Positions 36,850-48,311 are shown, numbered from the stretch's first letter. The stretch is 64,000 nt of DNA from Viscum album (GCA_963277665.1 OY728136.1:1977920576-1977984575), one strand, 5' to 3'. Numbers and translations: made by a program. The notes: generated by a model from the letters alone, not told the origin.

Positions 36850-38833
36850 TGTTGGTCGAGTAGAGTACTCAAGAGGGGGTGAATTGTGTAACTATTAAAA
36901 TTTCTGTTTGAAAATTTTTCTTAAAATATTTCTCAATAAAATAAATACAACCCAATTAATCAAATTAATACGGTTATGAAAGTTTGACTTTTTAAATAAC
37001 TTCTCAAAAGATTGATTAATTCTCAATAATCTTAATATCATTTATTAATATTACTTTTTAAGTTGTTATAATAAGGAAAAACAATTATAACTTATTTCCA
37101 AGATTAACTATCAAAGTAAATTTAGTGATTTCTGAATTATAAATTAAAACAGAGAAAACTAAATCAAACAACACAGCGGATATAAAACAAGTGGTTCAGT
37201 CTCAAGTCGAGACTTAATCCACTCTACTTGTTGATCACCCGCCACCAAAAAGTTTATATTAATAAACTTGATCCACACCTTGAATTGGGGTAAACAACAG
37301 TAAACAATACTGTCTAGGTCATACGACCTCTTCCACTGTTCTTCGTGGGTATAAACTAATAGGTCACACAGGGACCTCTTCCACACTTTTCTGTGGGAGT
37401 AAACAAGTGTAAAAATATGTGAGAGGAAGGATATCTTGTATCCTCCAGTTTAATGCAGGAGGCAATGTGTGTTTTTATACAGAAACACGCACACTTCTCA
37501 AAAGCTAAAAATAATACACAACAGAGAAAAGGTTATGAGATAAGGTTAGAAGTGCTATGAGTGTTAGTCTATGTAGTTCTGTACTTCTCAGATGAAGTAG
37601 ATGCAAGAATCGAGTCCTCTTTAAAGAAATAGAGTATCGCAAATCCGATGCTCTGGTTCCCAGTTAGATCTGTCTCATATTCTTCGTGGAGTTGGAATTG
37701 AGAAGATGTTCTTGACTTTGATATATGGTCTCTCAGCTTTTGGATTCGTGAATGATTTGTGTGTTCTTCAGATGTATCTTGTTTCATGTTTCAGTTCTTT
37801 TTCTTCAAGAATGCTCATGCTTTTTTGCTATCTCGCATATTAGTTTATGGGCCATGCTTTTCTTTTTATTCTTGAAGTACATGTGTTGGAGCCGACATGA
37901 TGCATGTATTTTGTACCTCATACCTCGTACTGTCAGGTGACATGTCTACAAAGAAATATTAATTATGTCAGTGCATTTAAAAGACTCAAATATGACTGTT
38001 AGAAATTAAATTGAAAACGACCAAACAGATTAAAGAACGGTGTCACAGTCTGTCTGGAAACAATGTCACTTGGAAACGGTGTCTCCATGAAATGATGTCT
38101 CCTTCTTTGCCTTTGAGTAGTGAGATAGTTATGATGGCATAATTGTATAGAGATCAGGAACTGGTAGCACTGATGCGGTGTTAGGATCACAGTGTCTAGT
38201 CCTTTGCCAAACTTCGAATGGTGTCTTAACATGGAACCGGTGTCACGGACTTCAAACAGATCTGAAACTGGTGACGGTGTTTGGGTCGCGATGTCTGGTT
38301 CACGGTGTCTGGGTCACGGTGTCGGGTCACAGTGTCTGGGTCACGGTGTCTGGTTCATGGTGTCTGGGTCACGGTGTCTGGGTCATAGTGTCTGGTCACA
38401 GTGTCTGGGTCACGGTGTCTGGTCACGATATCTGGTCACAGTGTATGGGTCACAGTGTCTGGGTCACGGTGTCTAGTCACGGTCTCTGGTCACGGTCTCT
38501 GGTCACTTTTCCAGAAAACCAGAATCAGTGGCTTACTCACGGTTTCTCAGACTTAGCCAAATATCTGTATATAGACTTAACTAGTAATATCCACAAAATT
38601 AGTTAGACTTAATCATTCATCAAAGAAATCATTATAGACCAAAGGTAAATATAGTTGACAATAACCGAACTTAATTTATAGCAATTAAGATCTTGGATAG
38701 GTTTATTTAAATCATAAAGAAACCAACCATCTATACACATGATTTGAGGCAGATTAAATAGGATTAACAAACTTTATAGAATGTATAGGATTTGTGATCA
38801 TTAAAACATGATTAACACATGAGGAGTCCAACA
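36850..38833 (-). repeat. 5' LTR of element E (right copy)
   Basis: 1984 bp from TGTTGGTCGAG to GAGTCCAACA, aligning over its length with 26257-28214. The minisatellite is at 38270-38510. Visible substitutions and small indels show an old insertion. Confidence 0.9.
38270..38510. repeat. GGTCACGGTGTCTG minisatellite in the right LTR of E
   Basis: Same array as at 27660-27890, with its own unit order and count, so the two LTR arrays have diverged since insertion. It gives rise to the spurious frames 38178-38606 and 38192-38476. Confidence 0.9.
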
Positions 38834-38838
38834 GTGAG

Positions 38839-40144
38839 CTATGTGACGAGCTGTGACCTTGTGTGCTTGTGCTTGTGGGACCTTACCTTAAGGAGGCTTG
38901 GGTTGGCATGTTAAGGTGACCTTCCTAAATCCTATGGGGATGTATCGACATACTTGTAGTTGGGTTATACCTTGAGTGATAGGGTAGTGGTTATATAAGG
39001 GGCTTTGTCCTTAAGTGATAAGGGCTGAATGACCACATCCTGAGTGAGTGGTCGTGGGTTGATGGATGATAGTGGACCTTGAAAAAGGTGTCTTGGGTTG
39101 ATGTGCATGTTGTTGAACCCCACCCTGAGTGATGGAGTAGTGGTTGTGAAAGGGGCCTTATCCTTAAGTGAGGTGGTTGGGTTGACCACGTCCTGGGTGA
39201 GAGGGTGTGGGTTGACAGATGATGGTGGACCTTGCCTGAGAGGCTTAGGTTGAGAACCACCCTAGGGGTTGGGTCGCGGGACAACATGACATGATTGATG
39301 AACCCTTCCTAGAGTGATTAGGAAATGGTTCGAGATATGGATGTGTGGTTATGCCTAGTGTTCACGGGTAGTAGGCCAAGGTTATAGACGCCGCCCTACC
39401 TCGATTCTTCGAGTATGGGCTGGGCATCGATGCAGTGGCACGATGAGATGACGAGGTGGATTTTGGCATGGTGCTAAAGTAGATATGATTGGGTTCCATG
39501 GTGGTCTGGTTAGCACACAGTGACCTGATGCACATGGAGTCGTGGTGGCCTGGTTAGCACACGACATCCAAAGGTGCATGTGTGTCATGTTTATTTTATT
39601 ACTCATGCATGGGCTTATATGATGGTGCATGCTAGCGGAACTTGATGAGACCCTACCAAGATGTATTTCTCAAACCCTACACAGGCACCTTGGTGCACAT
39701 GCATACCTTATGTTTGTTTCTTGGTTCAGCATGAGACATGCAGTGGTTCGAGTTGGTGCAGCTCAGAGGTTTTTGGAGACAGAGTGTGTGAGGCTTAGGG
39801 ATAACAGTAGGGACAACATGCATGATTTGTATTTTTTGTGTATTTTGTAGTTGGATTGGCCTAGTGGGCAATCAGTGTATGCATGCTTATATACTTATGC
39901 ATGGGGCATTTACTGCAGCACTGTGTTTATTTTGTTTATTGAGTACTCTGATGTTTGTCATATATGATTTTTTTAGATATTTTCCCACTATTGTATGACT
40001 CTGATTCGAGAAAATAGTATCCTCATTGTATGTATTATGTCATCACATCTAGTTGGTAGCCTCTGATGTATGGGGAGGTGCACTTAAGGTCACACGGTGC
40101 TCCGGTCCAGACACTGATGAGTGACATGTGGTCGGGGCGTTACA
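38839..40144 (+). repeat. Right LTR of element C, distal part
   Basis: Continues the LTR interrupted at 26256; the GTGAG at 38834-38838 is the second copy of the target. It matches 18575-18790 plus 20574-21635 of the left LTR and ends CGGGGCGTTACA. Flanking sequence to the right begins GTTATGCAC. Confidence 0.75.
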
Positions 40145-41596
40145 GTTATGCACTAAAAACATATGTATGTACATATGACAAAATACATTGCACCCAATGT
40201 TTTAGGCTAAGATGGCCTTTATCAAGTTTTCAACAAATAGTCAAAGATGGATTACATGTCACTTTAGGCTAAATGTGTGCATCCGCCACACATGCATGAC
40301 TTTAGGAGCATATGCATCATCTCGCACGGTTTCATCAGTTATAATCCATTGTGAATATATTAAATGGATTGCATTCATTGAGGGAATTAAATGACCATGT
40401 TCAATGAGAGTTAATGTAGTAAATACGCTGAATATGGCTGATGCATTTCATTAAATGAAACACATCGAGGATGACTATATGAAGAGATGTTATGCCTCTC
40501 ATTGGTTACAACCGATTTTATGCAAGTCTTCAGATACTCTCTTCCTATCGAGGCATGGTTTATCACTATGTGAAGGCACTAACACCCCTTGTGTGTTTAG
40601 GGATCCCCAAGATGTAATCCCTAGGAGGTAAGAAACTTTCATTTGTTGCTCCAATGATCGACATCAAGCATACCTTATCAAAGATTGAAGATGGTGCTTG
40701 CTATTATCCAGGTATGCATGTTTATGTTCTTCGTTTATATCACACGATGATTCTGCCGATGATAGATCAGATGCATTTATGGGTTTACTTTTGTTGCCTT
40801 TGTCCATATGATGAACCCCTAAAACCCATCAAATGCCTTCCTTGCAAAACTCTACACCAAAGGGCTCTTGAATCATGCACAAGACACCACTCTTGCTTGG
40901 TTAAAAGAAATAGAACGAAGACATTAAGGACTCGCATCCCAAGTCCCCCACGATCCCTTCCCGACACATAACCTCCCACTCAACCCAATGCAGCGATCTG
41001 TTACCCGATCCACCTCTCCACCAATAATTAAAAATCAAAGAATACAAAGAATCACAAACAAATACAGGAATACGTATGCAACTCATGGTGAAAACAGGAA
41101 GAGCCAAGGCCATTACATTAATCAAAACCCTCCTCCCCGTCTTTGATGAGAGTTTACTTTTCCATCCCCAGAGTTTACCAAATACCCTTTCTTTTAACCA
41201 CCAAAATGCTCCAACGTGTGACCTTTAGATAGATAAAACATGTTAGGGCTGAAGAATTGACTAGACTTACCAAAACTCACTTTTTGTCGAGACAAACTCT
41301 CACAACTTAAAACCCCCCAACAACTCATATTTCGTGGTCATGACCTTGTAACAAATGGCCACATTATCAATAAGATTTTAAATGGAATTGTAATGATTAA
41401 TTTTAAAATATACATTTAATTTTTCCTTTTCATTTTAACCATGAAAGATCAATAAACTCCTTGTATTTTTTACATTGATATTGTAAATTTTGTTTGTAAC
41501 AAAAATATGTACAATGTATAAATTTTATAACGCTCTAATACATTTGTTTCTTATGTCAAAATAACATTTTTGTTTTTTTTATAATGGATTGGTATT
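40145..41596. other. Unassigned region, possibly low-copy or old repeat
   Basis: No gene is recognised. The longest frame (40654-40971, 105 aa) is Cys/His/Leu-rich with no known domain, and its antisense frames are equally open. A repeated phrase TTAGGCTAA occurs at 40202 and 40264. The phrase CTATTATCCAGGTATGCATG near 40700 is reminiscent of LTR leader sequence, but I could not define ends. Confidence 0.35.
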
Positions 41597-42660
41597 ACAC
41601 ATGCAGGTGACCCGTTATTTAGTGTATTTTCCTTACGAACTCAAACCCAAAAATAAGGGTGGCAACCGGTGACGCGACACGTGAACACGACACGCATGAA
41701 GCAAACCAAATACGCAATTAAATAAACGGGTCGGGTTTGAGTTTAGGATGTATGACATGATCAACACAATAAATGACATATTTATTTAAATATTTTTGTA
41801 TACATATATCGATAAAAAAAATCTTATTTTTAAGTAAATTGGTATATATGTGTATGCGTGTGTGTATAATAATATATTATTTGATGTGTGATTATCTGTA
41901 TTTTAAGAACAATTTTAATTAATATAAATCCGTAAAATCTAATAAGTATGCACTAATTAATTAATTATGTAAATAACATGTGATTGATTACACGACACGA
42001 TAATAAACGTCACACGAACCAGGAACCCCCCCCCCCCCTCATTCCTGTACTTCATCGGTCGAACCTCCACCTTCGCCACCGACATTCATTTTCGTCCTTG
42101 CAGTCGTCCGAACCAACACCATTGCTGCATGGAAAACTCATGCAGGTGACCCGTTATCTAGTGTATTCTCCTCGCGAACTCGAACCCGAAAACAAGGGTG
42201 ACAACTGATGACGTGAACACGACACACACGACGCAAACCAGATATACAATTAAACAGATGGGTCAGGTTTGAGTTTAGGATGTATGACATGATCAACACG
42301 ATAAATGACATGTTTATTTAAATATTTCTATACATATATTGGTAAAAAATATCTTATTTTTAAGTAAATTAGTATATATATGTGTGTGTATAAGAATATA
42401 TTATTTGATGTGTACTTATTTGTATTTTAATAATAATTTTAATTAATATAAATCCATAAAATCTAATAAATATGCACTAATTAATTATAAATAATATATG
42501 ATTAACTACACGACCCGATAATAAACGTCACACGAACCCGGAACTCCCCATCCCCAAACCTTCGTTCCCGTACTTCATCGGTCGAACCTCCGCCTTCGCT
42601 ACCGGCATTCATTTTCGTACTTGTAGTCGTTCGAACCAACGCCATTGCTGCCTGGAAAAC
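41597..42660. repeat. ~540-bp tandem duplication
   Basis: Unit 1 is about 41597-42137 and unit 2 about 42138-42660. They share, in order, CATGCAGGTGACCCGTTAT, GGTTTGAGTTTAGGATGTA, TGACATGATCAACAC, ATATGCACTAATTAATTA, CGATAATAAACGTCACACGA and TACTTCATCGGTCGAACCTC, ending in ATTGCTGC.TGGAAAACTCA. Unit 1 has a longer poly-C run near 42027. Unit 2 ends directly at the putative first exon of the host gene, so the duplication covers its likely upstream region. Confidence 0.85.
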
Positions 42661-43116
42661 TCAGCTGACCGACCTGGAAGGTTTGTCATCACTTCAAATA
42701 GTAAAAAAATTAGACTAGAGAATAAGAGACAGATCTTGGAGACTGGTTGGATTCCCGTTAGGATTTTTCATCCGATCAAGGGACCCCTCAAACCATTAGA
42801 GCACATTTCCTGTAATTATCATCTGCCGGTAATTTTATAAAGAATTTGCCCCCCCCTCCCCCAGATGCTATTTCCTTGAGCTGTATCTGCTTAGATTTTG
42901 CTTATTTTTCTGCGTGCTTCTGGTTACGAATGCTGCTTTGGTTTGTTTTAAATATTGTTTTTCTCAATTTTCTGTTGTTGCATCGGTTTAGATTAGTTTT
43001 TAGGTCCAGTTTATTCTTTGATCCACTGGTCAATGATTAGGCCGGGTCTCACACTCATGTTTTGTTTTCATGAACTGGGGTCCTTTTTACAGAGAAGGGG
43101 AGAGACAAAGGGTGAT

Positions 43117-43720
43117 ATGAGATTTGTTGTTATGAGGGTCCTTGTTAATCCTGTGATAAGAAACCTCGTATGTTGCACATTGAGGCTTCAGCATCTCTCC
43201 AGGCCACTGCATCAGAATCCATCCGGGTCTATGCATCGGCAACAGTCTCTGCTGTTTCAAGCTGTGAACCATTTGCACATTTTAACTGATACTAGCTTTT
43301 TCAGCTTATCCGATAATCGGCCACCGAGGCAAAGGCCCACCAAGGGCGTTCGTAAAAAGAGGAAAGCCCTAAGACCAAAAGGTTTGTGATACTACAATTG
43401 CTTATGGCTGAATATTAAAATATTTTTTTTATACAAGGTTGTTACTGAATGGCTATAAATTTCAAAGCTGTGCTTCCGAAGCTGCGTATATGAATTTATC
43501 CACTGACTTTCTTTTTTGCTACTTTGATTGACTTTGAAGGATTTTGGCAAATGCAGTGATGTGATTCAATAAAAATGCTTACCATGTCAACAATGTAGGA
43601 CCCTATGCCTGGGTAAAGTATACTCCTGGTGAGCCAATACTCCCAAAAAATCCCAATGAAGGAAGTGTTAAGTTTAGGAAAGAGAGGAAGAGGTACAAGA
43701 AGAGGATTGAATACAAATTG
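43117..43720 (+). CDS. Host-type gene, 5' two exons; basic N-terminus, probably mitochondrial; product unknown
   Basis: Exon 1 is 43117-43381 and ends AAAAG before GTTTGT. Exon 2 is 43599-43720, preceded by TGTAG and followed by GTACGT. Both junctions fit plant splice rules and the reading phase is kept. The start ATG has a basic, Arg-rich leader lacking acidic residues (MRFVVMRVLVNP) and then RPPRQRPTKGVRKKRKALRP, which suggests mitochondrial import. Exon 2 gives GPYAWVKYTPGEPILP, NPNEGSVKFRKERKRYKKR. From memory this resembles an uncharacterised conserved plant protein family with a PGEP..PNEGSVKGR motif and a helical C-terminus. A 5' UTR intron is plausible (donor near 42683, acceptor 43091). 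I could not find a following exon, so the gene is partial or truncated. Confidence 0.55.
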
Positions 43721-44423
43721 GTACGTGCTCGTTGCTCCATTGTCTCTGCTATATGTCAATGCTTAGGAACTTGATGTTTTCAAAATTTCATTAGAGTTAT
43801 AAAATGTGGACAATTTTTTATTCAATGCCATGTTTCCAATTGCATTTTCGATGCTTTTAGTTTGAATCTAAGATGGGTATGATACTAGGATGATTAGCAA
43901 TTCTATATTTTTATGATAGAAGGAATTCTATATTTGTCTGATGGAAGTTGAAGTAATGGCCGTGAGGACCACTGATCAACAAGTGAATATAATTCACACA
44001 TAATTAGTAGGCTATCTCTGGCCGTCAATGTGATCAAGGCAATGTTTTTTAATTTCTTTACTTCAATGGGACCGTGTTTGATGCAAGTGCAGAATTTTTA
44101 ATTTTGAAAAACCCACAATGTCTAAGTACAATTTTTCAAGCTGAGCATGCAAGGTCATCTATAGTCAATCTCAACAATCACGATGTTGAATGCAATGCCC
44201 GCCCTGCACTAAAGTTTGTATTGAATAGGCACTTGTTGTTTGTTGAATGAGAGAGCAAGAGAAGAAATATGAAGATTTTATCTTTATTGTTGGAGATATA
44301 CAACAATAGCAATAACAACTGACTTTTTATGACTAAGTGAAATTGATTAGATGAATTAAACGATATCATTGTTGATTGGGAGCATGATACTTTGTGCCCT
44401 TTTTATGATTCTAGGACAATGCC
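43721..44423. other. Putative intron or 3' region of the gene fragment
   Basis: Moderately AT-rich, with no ORF, no LTR boundary and no recognisable exon. It could be the intron following exon 2 of the 43117-43720 gene, later interrupted by the inverted-repeat element at 44424. Confidence 0.35.
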
Positions 44424-45125
44424 TTGTCGTCAAAGGTGCGCGCCTTGGCGAGAGGCGCAGCTGTAATGCCTCACCACTGTCGAGGTGAGGCGATCTCACC
44501 GAGGTACGCTAAAGGCGCGTGCCTCGCATGCCATTACTTTTGGTGATTAGGCTCAAGGCATAAAAGTGGTGCGACCCCCCAAAAAATCATGTCTCTTTGT
44601 AAAAAAGTGCCGACAAAACGGGAGTTGAGAGTCGTTCATCAAAAAACATTAAATTCTTCATTTAATGACATAATAAAAAAAATATTGTACAACTTAAAAA
44701 AAAGTGCAACTCTACCTCCATTAGAAGGACGATAGGCCGTCTGCTCCATTCTGGGCAGCAGGAGCTGACGCACGGTACCTGGGCAGCAGCTGCACTATTT
44801 GGCGATGTAGGTACCAACACCATTATCTCCCTTACTTTTCATTAGTGACTAAGTTTCCATTGATGATGATTTTGATGTTTAGGTTCTCAAGGATTGGTTA
44901 TTGGATTTTAGCTTGGTTAAAAACTATTAGTATGTACTTTAATTTGTATTATTTTGATAGAATTTATGTTTTTTTTTTAATTTAAAAATTTGTTGAAAAC
45001 AGTGTATATTTAATTATGTCGTGGGATGCGCCTTAGTTTCAAGAGGCGCGCGCCTTGCCCAGTGCCTCACACCGCATCCCCAAGCGCCCTTTGCGCCTTA
45101 TTGTGCCGCGCGCCTTTGACAACTA
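44424..45125. mobile_element. GGCGC-rich inverted-repeat element (MITE-like)
   Basis: The left end, TTGTCGTCAAAGGTGCGCGCC, is matched by the reverse complement of the right end, TTGTCAAAGGCGCGCGGC. Inside each end lie arrays of GAGGCGC / GCGCCT phrases; the middle is AT-rich with no transposase. Dispersed plant repeats starting TTGTCAAAGGCGCGC are familiar to me, but I cannot assign a superfamily. No clear target duplication was found. The apparent frame 45055-45243 spans the right end and is not a gene. Confidence 0.6.
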
Positions 45126-45499
45126 TGGGACCATGGTATGGGAAGTGTATGCGAGGAGGAGATGCCAAGAGGTACGCATGAAGAAAAGTGGCAATGGGAG
45201 TCAGTTATGCATGGGATTTTGTGAGCAGGATGGAAGGGGGTGAGAATAAAGAAAAAGGAGTAGTGGGGGTTTCTAGAAGTGGGTGGAGAGAATTCAATTA
45301 GGTTATGATTGCAAGCTCAGTGTTGAGGGTGGTGCCGCGTTTTGTGCAAGCTCAGGGCTGAGGGTGGCGCCGCTTTTTGTGTTTTCTCATCTAATTTTCT
45401 TTTAGTTATCTAATCTTCCAGGTGTAATTTGATACATTTGTTAATATGGGCATTTGTTTGAGATCCTAGTGTCCTGATCTACCAACTCAGAAGGCGCAA

Positions 45500-46330
45500 T
45501 ACATGGATGAAGATATTCATAGTGGCCGTTTAGAGGAAAATGGAACTCAAATTCAAGAGCTCTAATGGTTGTTTAGGAAATAAAACAGATCCTACTTGGA
45601 CGTCAGAGGGCTAAACAGGAGTTGCAGAAAAATATTATTGAGCTGATGAGTGTAGTTCAAAATAGGACAAGCAATCAACTGGTAAGAGAAGAGGAATGAG
45701 CATTGCATGGGTTTCCCATTTCACAGGAGTTAGTTGAGCAGGGAAGAAGGAAGGTTCGGGGGATGTATTTCACCACAATTTGGAGATGCCAGTCACAATC
45801 CTAATTGTGAGACACCAGTAGAAGGGAAATAATTTGTGATATTAAAAGTCACAATTTCTTCATTTAGTGGGGTCTATCCTTGAGGTTGGCTAACTAAAGT
45901 TGAACCCTATTTCAGAGTCAGTCAAACAAGCTTGAATTTGACATCGCCTTTGCCTAGATCTGCATGGTGTGATTAGTTGATAACCAGTTCACCATTGCAA
46001 CAAAGTTATACCTGAACATGACATATATTCAATTCAAGGAAGAACTGATGGGGTGATTCAGCAATTTATACTTGCAAAATCCATTTTAAGAGTTGGCAGC
46101 ATTGAGGCAAACTTTCATGGCGAAAAACACAATTTTTTTTGAACTAGCCGGGCATATTGAGGCAGTTTAAATCATATTACATGGGTTATTTTCTTAATGG
46201 ATACATGGGCTGCTTTGTTAATGGATTGGAGAAAAATATCAAAAAATAGGTGAGGTTGATGCAGTTGACCACAATATTGCAAACTATGAGGCAAGCCAGG
46301 AGTGTGGAAGTTGCATTGAATTGATGATTT
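45500..46330 (+). pseudogene. Ty3/gypsy gag (capsid) relic
   Basis: Broken plus frames follow the order of plant Ty3/gypsy gag: an N-terminal MDEDIHSGRLEENG, then a region with LEFDIAFA and IQFKEELM, ELAALRQT, then MGYFLNGYMGCFVNGLEKNI and VRLMQLTTILQTMRQA..SVEVALN. The last two match the capsid phrase family F..GL...I...V....P.....A...A. At least five stops and shifts are visible. No zinc knuckle or pol follows before the copia LTR at 46768, so this is an orphan fragment. Confidence 0.7.
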
Positions 46331-46767
46331 GGGAGGGCTCTCGTTCTCAACATCAAAAAGCTTTGTGGCTACTGAAATTGAGGAGAGAATGTAGCATCTT
46401 AACCATTCTTTGACATCTAGCAGCACCTCTCAACTAGTCCCAAACTCATTCCTTAGCAGAATTTCTCGTCTAGTTCTATAAACTTTTCATAACACCCCTG
46501 TCACTTTCCAGTTGACTGTGAACTGTTGATTTTTGGAGCCACTTACTAGACCAATGATTATTCTCCCAGGTCAACAGTCCTTTCAACATTGTTTTGTCTT
46601 CTCTCACATACTTTCTAAGAAAAGTTACCAGAACTTCACTCGTCTTGGGATTGCTCCATGCTAAACATTTTTAACTATTAAGTAATTTTTAATGAAATAT
46701 GCATCTAAAAAGATAGGTGCGCTTTATTAATGGTACAGACTCTCAATTCAAACCCAAGCAGGGTATC

Positions 46768-48309
46768 CAGAATTTTGGCAAAGTCTGTTTTGGAAAGGTG
46801 AGGTAAATTCGGAAGGGTATGAAGCAATGTTGGAAGGGTATACCCTGTTCGGAATGGTTTTTGGAAGGGTATCCAGCGATTTTGGAAGGTTATACCTTAT
46901 TCGGAAGGGTATACTCTGTTCGGAAGGGTTTTCGGAAAGGTATGGCGATTTCGGAAGGGTGCTCGGAAGGGTACACCTTGCGCGGAAGGGTACCGTTGGA
47001 GGTTTCGGAAGGGTACACCTTGTTCGGAAGGGTATACTCTGTTTGGAAGGGTTTTCGGAAAGGTATGGCGATTTCGGAAGGGTGCTCGGAAGGGTACACC
47101 TTGCGCGGAAGGGTACCATTGGAGGTTTCGGAAGGGTATACTCTGTTCGGAAGGGTTTTCGGAAAGGTATGGCGATTTCGGAAGGGTGCTTGGAAGGGTA
47201 CACCTTGCGCCGAAGGGTACCATTGGAGGTTTCGGAAGGGTACACCTTGCGCGGAAGGGTACCATTGGAGGTTTCGGAAGGGTATACCTTGTTCGGAAGG
47301 GTATGCGGGAGGGTACCATGAAAGGGTATTTCGGAAAGGTACTGGCCATTTCGGAAGGGTAACTCCCATTGCCAGTTTTCTGTAAAATTTGGCCACTTGC
47401 AGCAGGATATTTTGTTGAATATTTAATCGGCCATCTTTAAATTGAGATTATCTAGCCTAAATTTAAGGGAGGTCCAAGCCATATTAATTCGATATTTTAA
47501 GAGTGATTAAGGCTGATCATGTGATCTGAATTTGACTATGCACACCACAACGTGGAGAAAGCAGGTGGTGACCTGGAGGATGCTGCAGCATGTGCTGGGT
47601 GTATTTTAAATACATGATTTGGCCAAAGTTTGAGCAGTTAATCGTCTCCAATATTTTAGGCGTTTTGATTGGCATTTTAAAAGTGGAGAAAATCATGCTG
47701 TTGACCATGGTTTTTCCATATTCGATTATGGAATTATTTTTCTGTGTGAAATCTGGAAAAATGCAGAAAAGAGGAAAACAAAGAAATATAAATGCAAAAG
47801 GAGATCGTGGATGCAAAGGGGTGCTCACAGACATAGTGGAGGATAATTCTTTATACTCGAGAGAAGAAAGATAGAGGAAAAAGGCTAGAGATTCAGTTCT
47901 GCGCAGAACTGAGAGTGTAGGATCCCAGCTTCATGCTGGAAAGAAAAGAAGGAAGGTTTTCCAGGAGGTGCTCTTGAAGAACAATGCGTTCTTAAATTGT
48001 TCCATATTTGTAAACCAGGAGGGTCAGTGCGGCTGCTTCAAACATTGTAACCCAAAAGCAACGAGCTTTAGTGTTTCAGGTGCATAGGCACGTTGCCATG
48101 CATGCTTCTTGGATTAGCCCGTTTGGGTGAACCAAATAAAATCTCCTGCATCTCTCATTTCTTTCTTTCATCATTTCATATCCTATGCAAGAGTGAAAGA
48201 AGAGTCCCTACTAAAAGTGGGACAAGATCGTTGGCACGGGATAAGTTTTAAAATTGACATACCATGATTCACCCCCTTCTTAGGGCATAAACCTTGTTTG
48301 GGACCAACA
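46768..48309 (+). repeat. 5' LTR of element A (5'-truncated)
   Basis: Homology to the 3' LTR starts at TCCAGAATTTTGGCAAAG (46770, as at 55288). It includes the GGAAGGGTA minisatellite, the GGCCACTTGCAGCAG block, then the block resumed at 61876 (TGATTAAGG.TGATCATGTG). It ends GGGACCAACA, next to the PBS. The TGTTGGC start present at 55121 is missing here. Confidence 0.8.
46800..47370. repeat. GGAAGGGTA minisatellite with higher-order repeats
   Basis: Dozens of (T)TCGGAAGGGTA-type units of about 10-17 bases. A higher-order unit containing TTTTCGGAAAGGTATGGCG recurs near 46929, 47052 and 47157. A shorter array (55300-55570) lies in the 3' LTR. All long frames here (46748-47396, both strands) are the repeat in translation. 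Confidence 0.9.
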
Positions 48310-48311
48310 AG

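Larger units (their letters stand above)
26257..38833 (-). mobile_element. Element E: full-length Sirevirus-like Ty1/copia retrotransposon, 12.6 kb
   Basis: Flanked by ~2-kb LTRs that begin TGTTGG and end CCAACA, with an exact 5-bp duplication GTGAG (26252-26256, 38834-38838). Reading on the minus strand: 5' LTR, PBS, gag with zinc knuckle and coiled coil, protease (LDSGCSRHMT), integrase, RT, RNase H, a 24-bp minisatellite, a 3-kb post-pol ORF region, PPTs, 3' LTR. The order protease-integrase-RT is copia. The RT phrase DVKSVLLNGYI..DVFVDKPPGF, large LTRs, PPT-like copies and extra post-pol ORFs fit Sirevirus (SIRE/Maximus). All coding parts carry stops or shifts. A paralogous empty site is seen near 18565. 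Confidence 0.9.
18145..40144 (+). mobile_element. Element C: large-LTR, non-coding retrotransposon, host of a CACTA and a Sirevirus insertion
   Basis: The left LTR ends GGGTGTTACA at 21635 and is followed by a PBS-like TGGTATAAGAT. The interior is 21636-24455. The right LTR starts TGTAACGACTCG at 24456 and ends GGGCGTTACA at 40144. Without the 12.6-kb Sirevirus at 26257-38833, the right LTR is about 3.1 kb. The left LTR lacks its first ~1.4 kb. Matching blocks between LTRs include ACAAGTCCTTC..GACA, GGATCTCCCTTA.GAGATGTGA and the terminal kilobase. The interior has no retroviral domain. Ends, LTR size and PBS type match the 10720-16789 element. Confidence 0.75.

Noticed and set aside
40654..41125. 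Overlapping 105-aa plus and 74-aa minus frames as a gene
   Set aside because: No recognised domain or splice context and both strands are open. Listed only as an unassigned region.
45055..45243. 62-aa frame
   Set aside because: It starts inside the inverted-repeat element and has no motif.
46748..47396. Long open frames (150-188 aa) on both strands, rich in GKGM.. or PFR..TLP repeats
   Set aside because: They translate the GGAAGGGTA minisatellite. All frames are open together and no domain is present.
47590..47874. 94-aa frame and a similar 61961-62173 frame
   Set aside because: They are homologous because they are the same LTR segment of element A in two copies; the second copy is shortened by a frame change. 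Not an independent gene.
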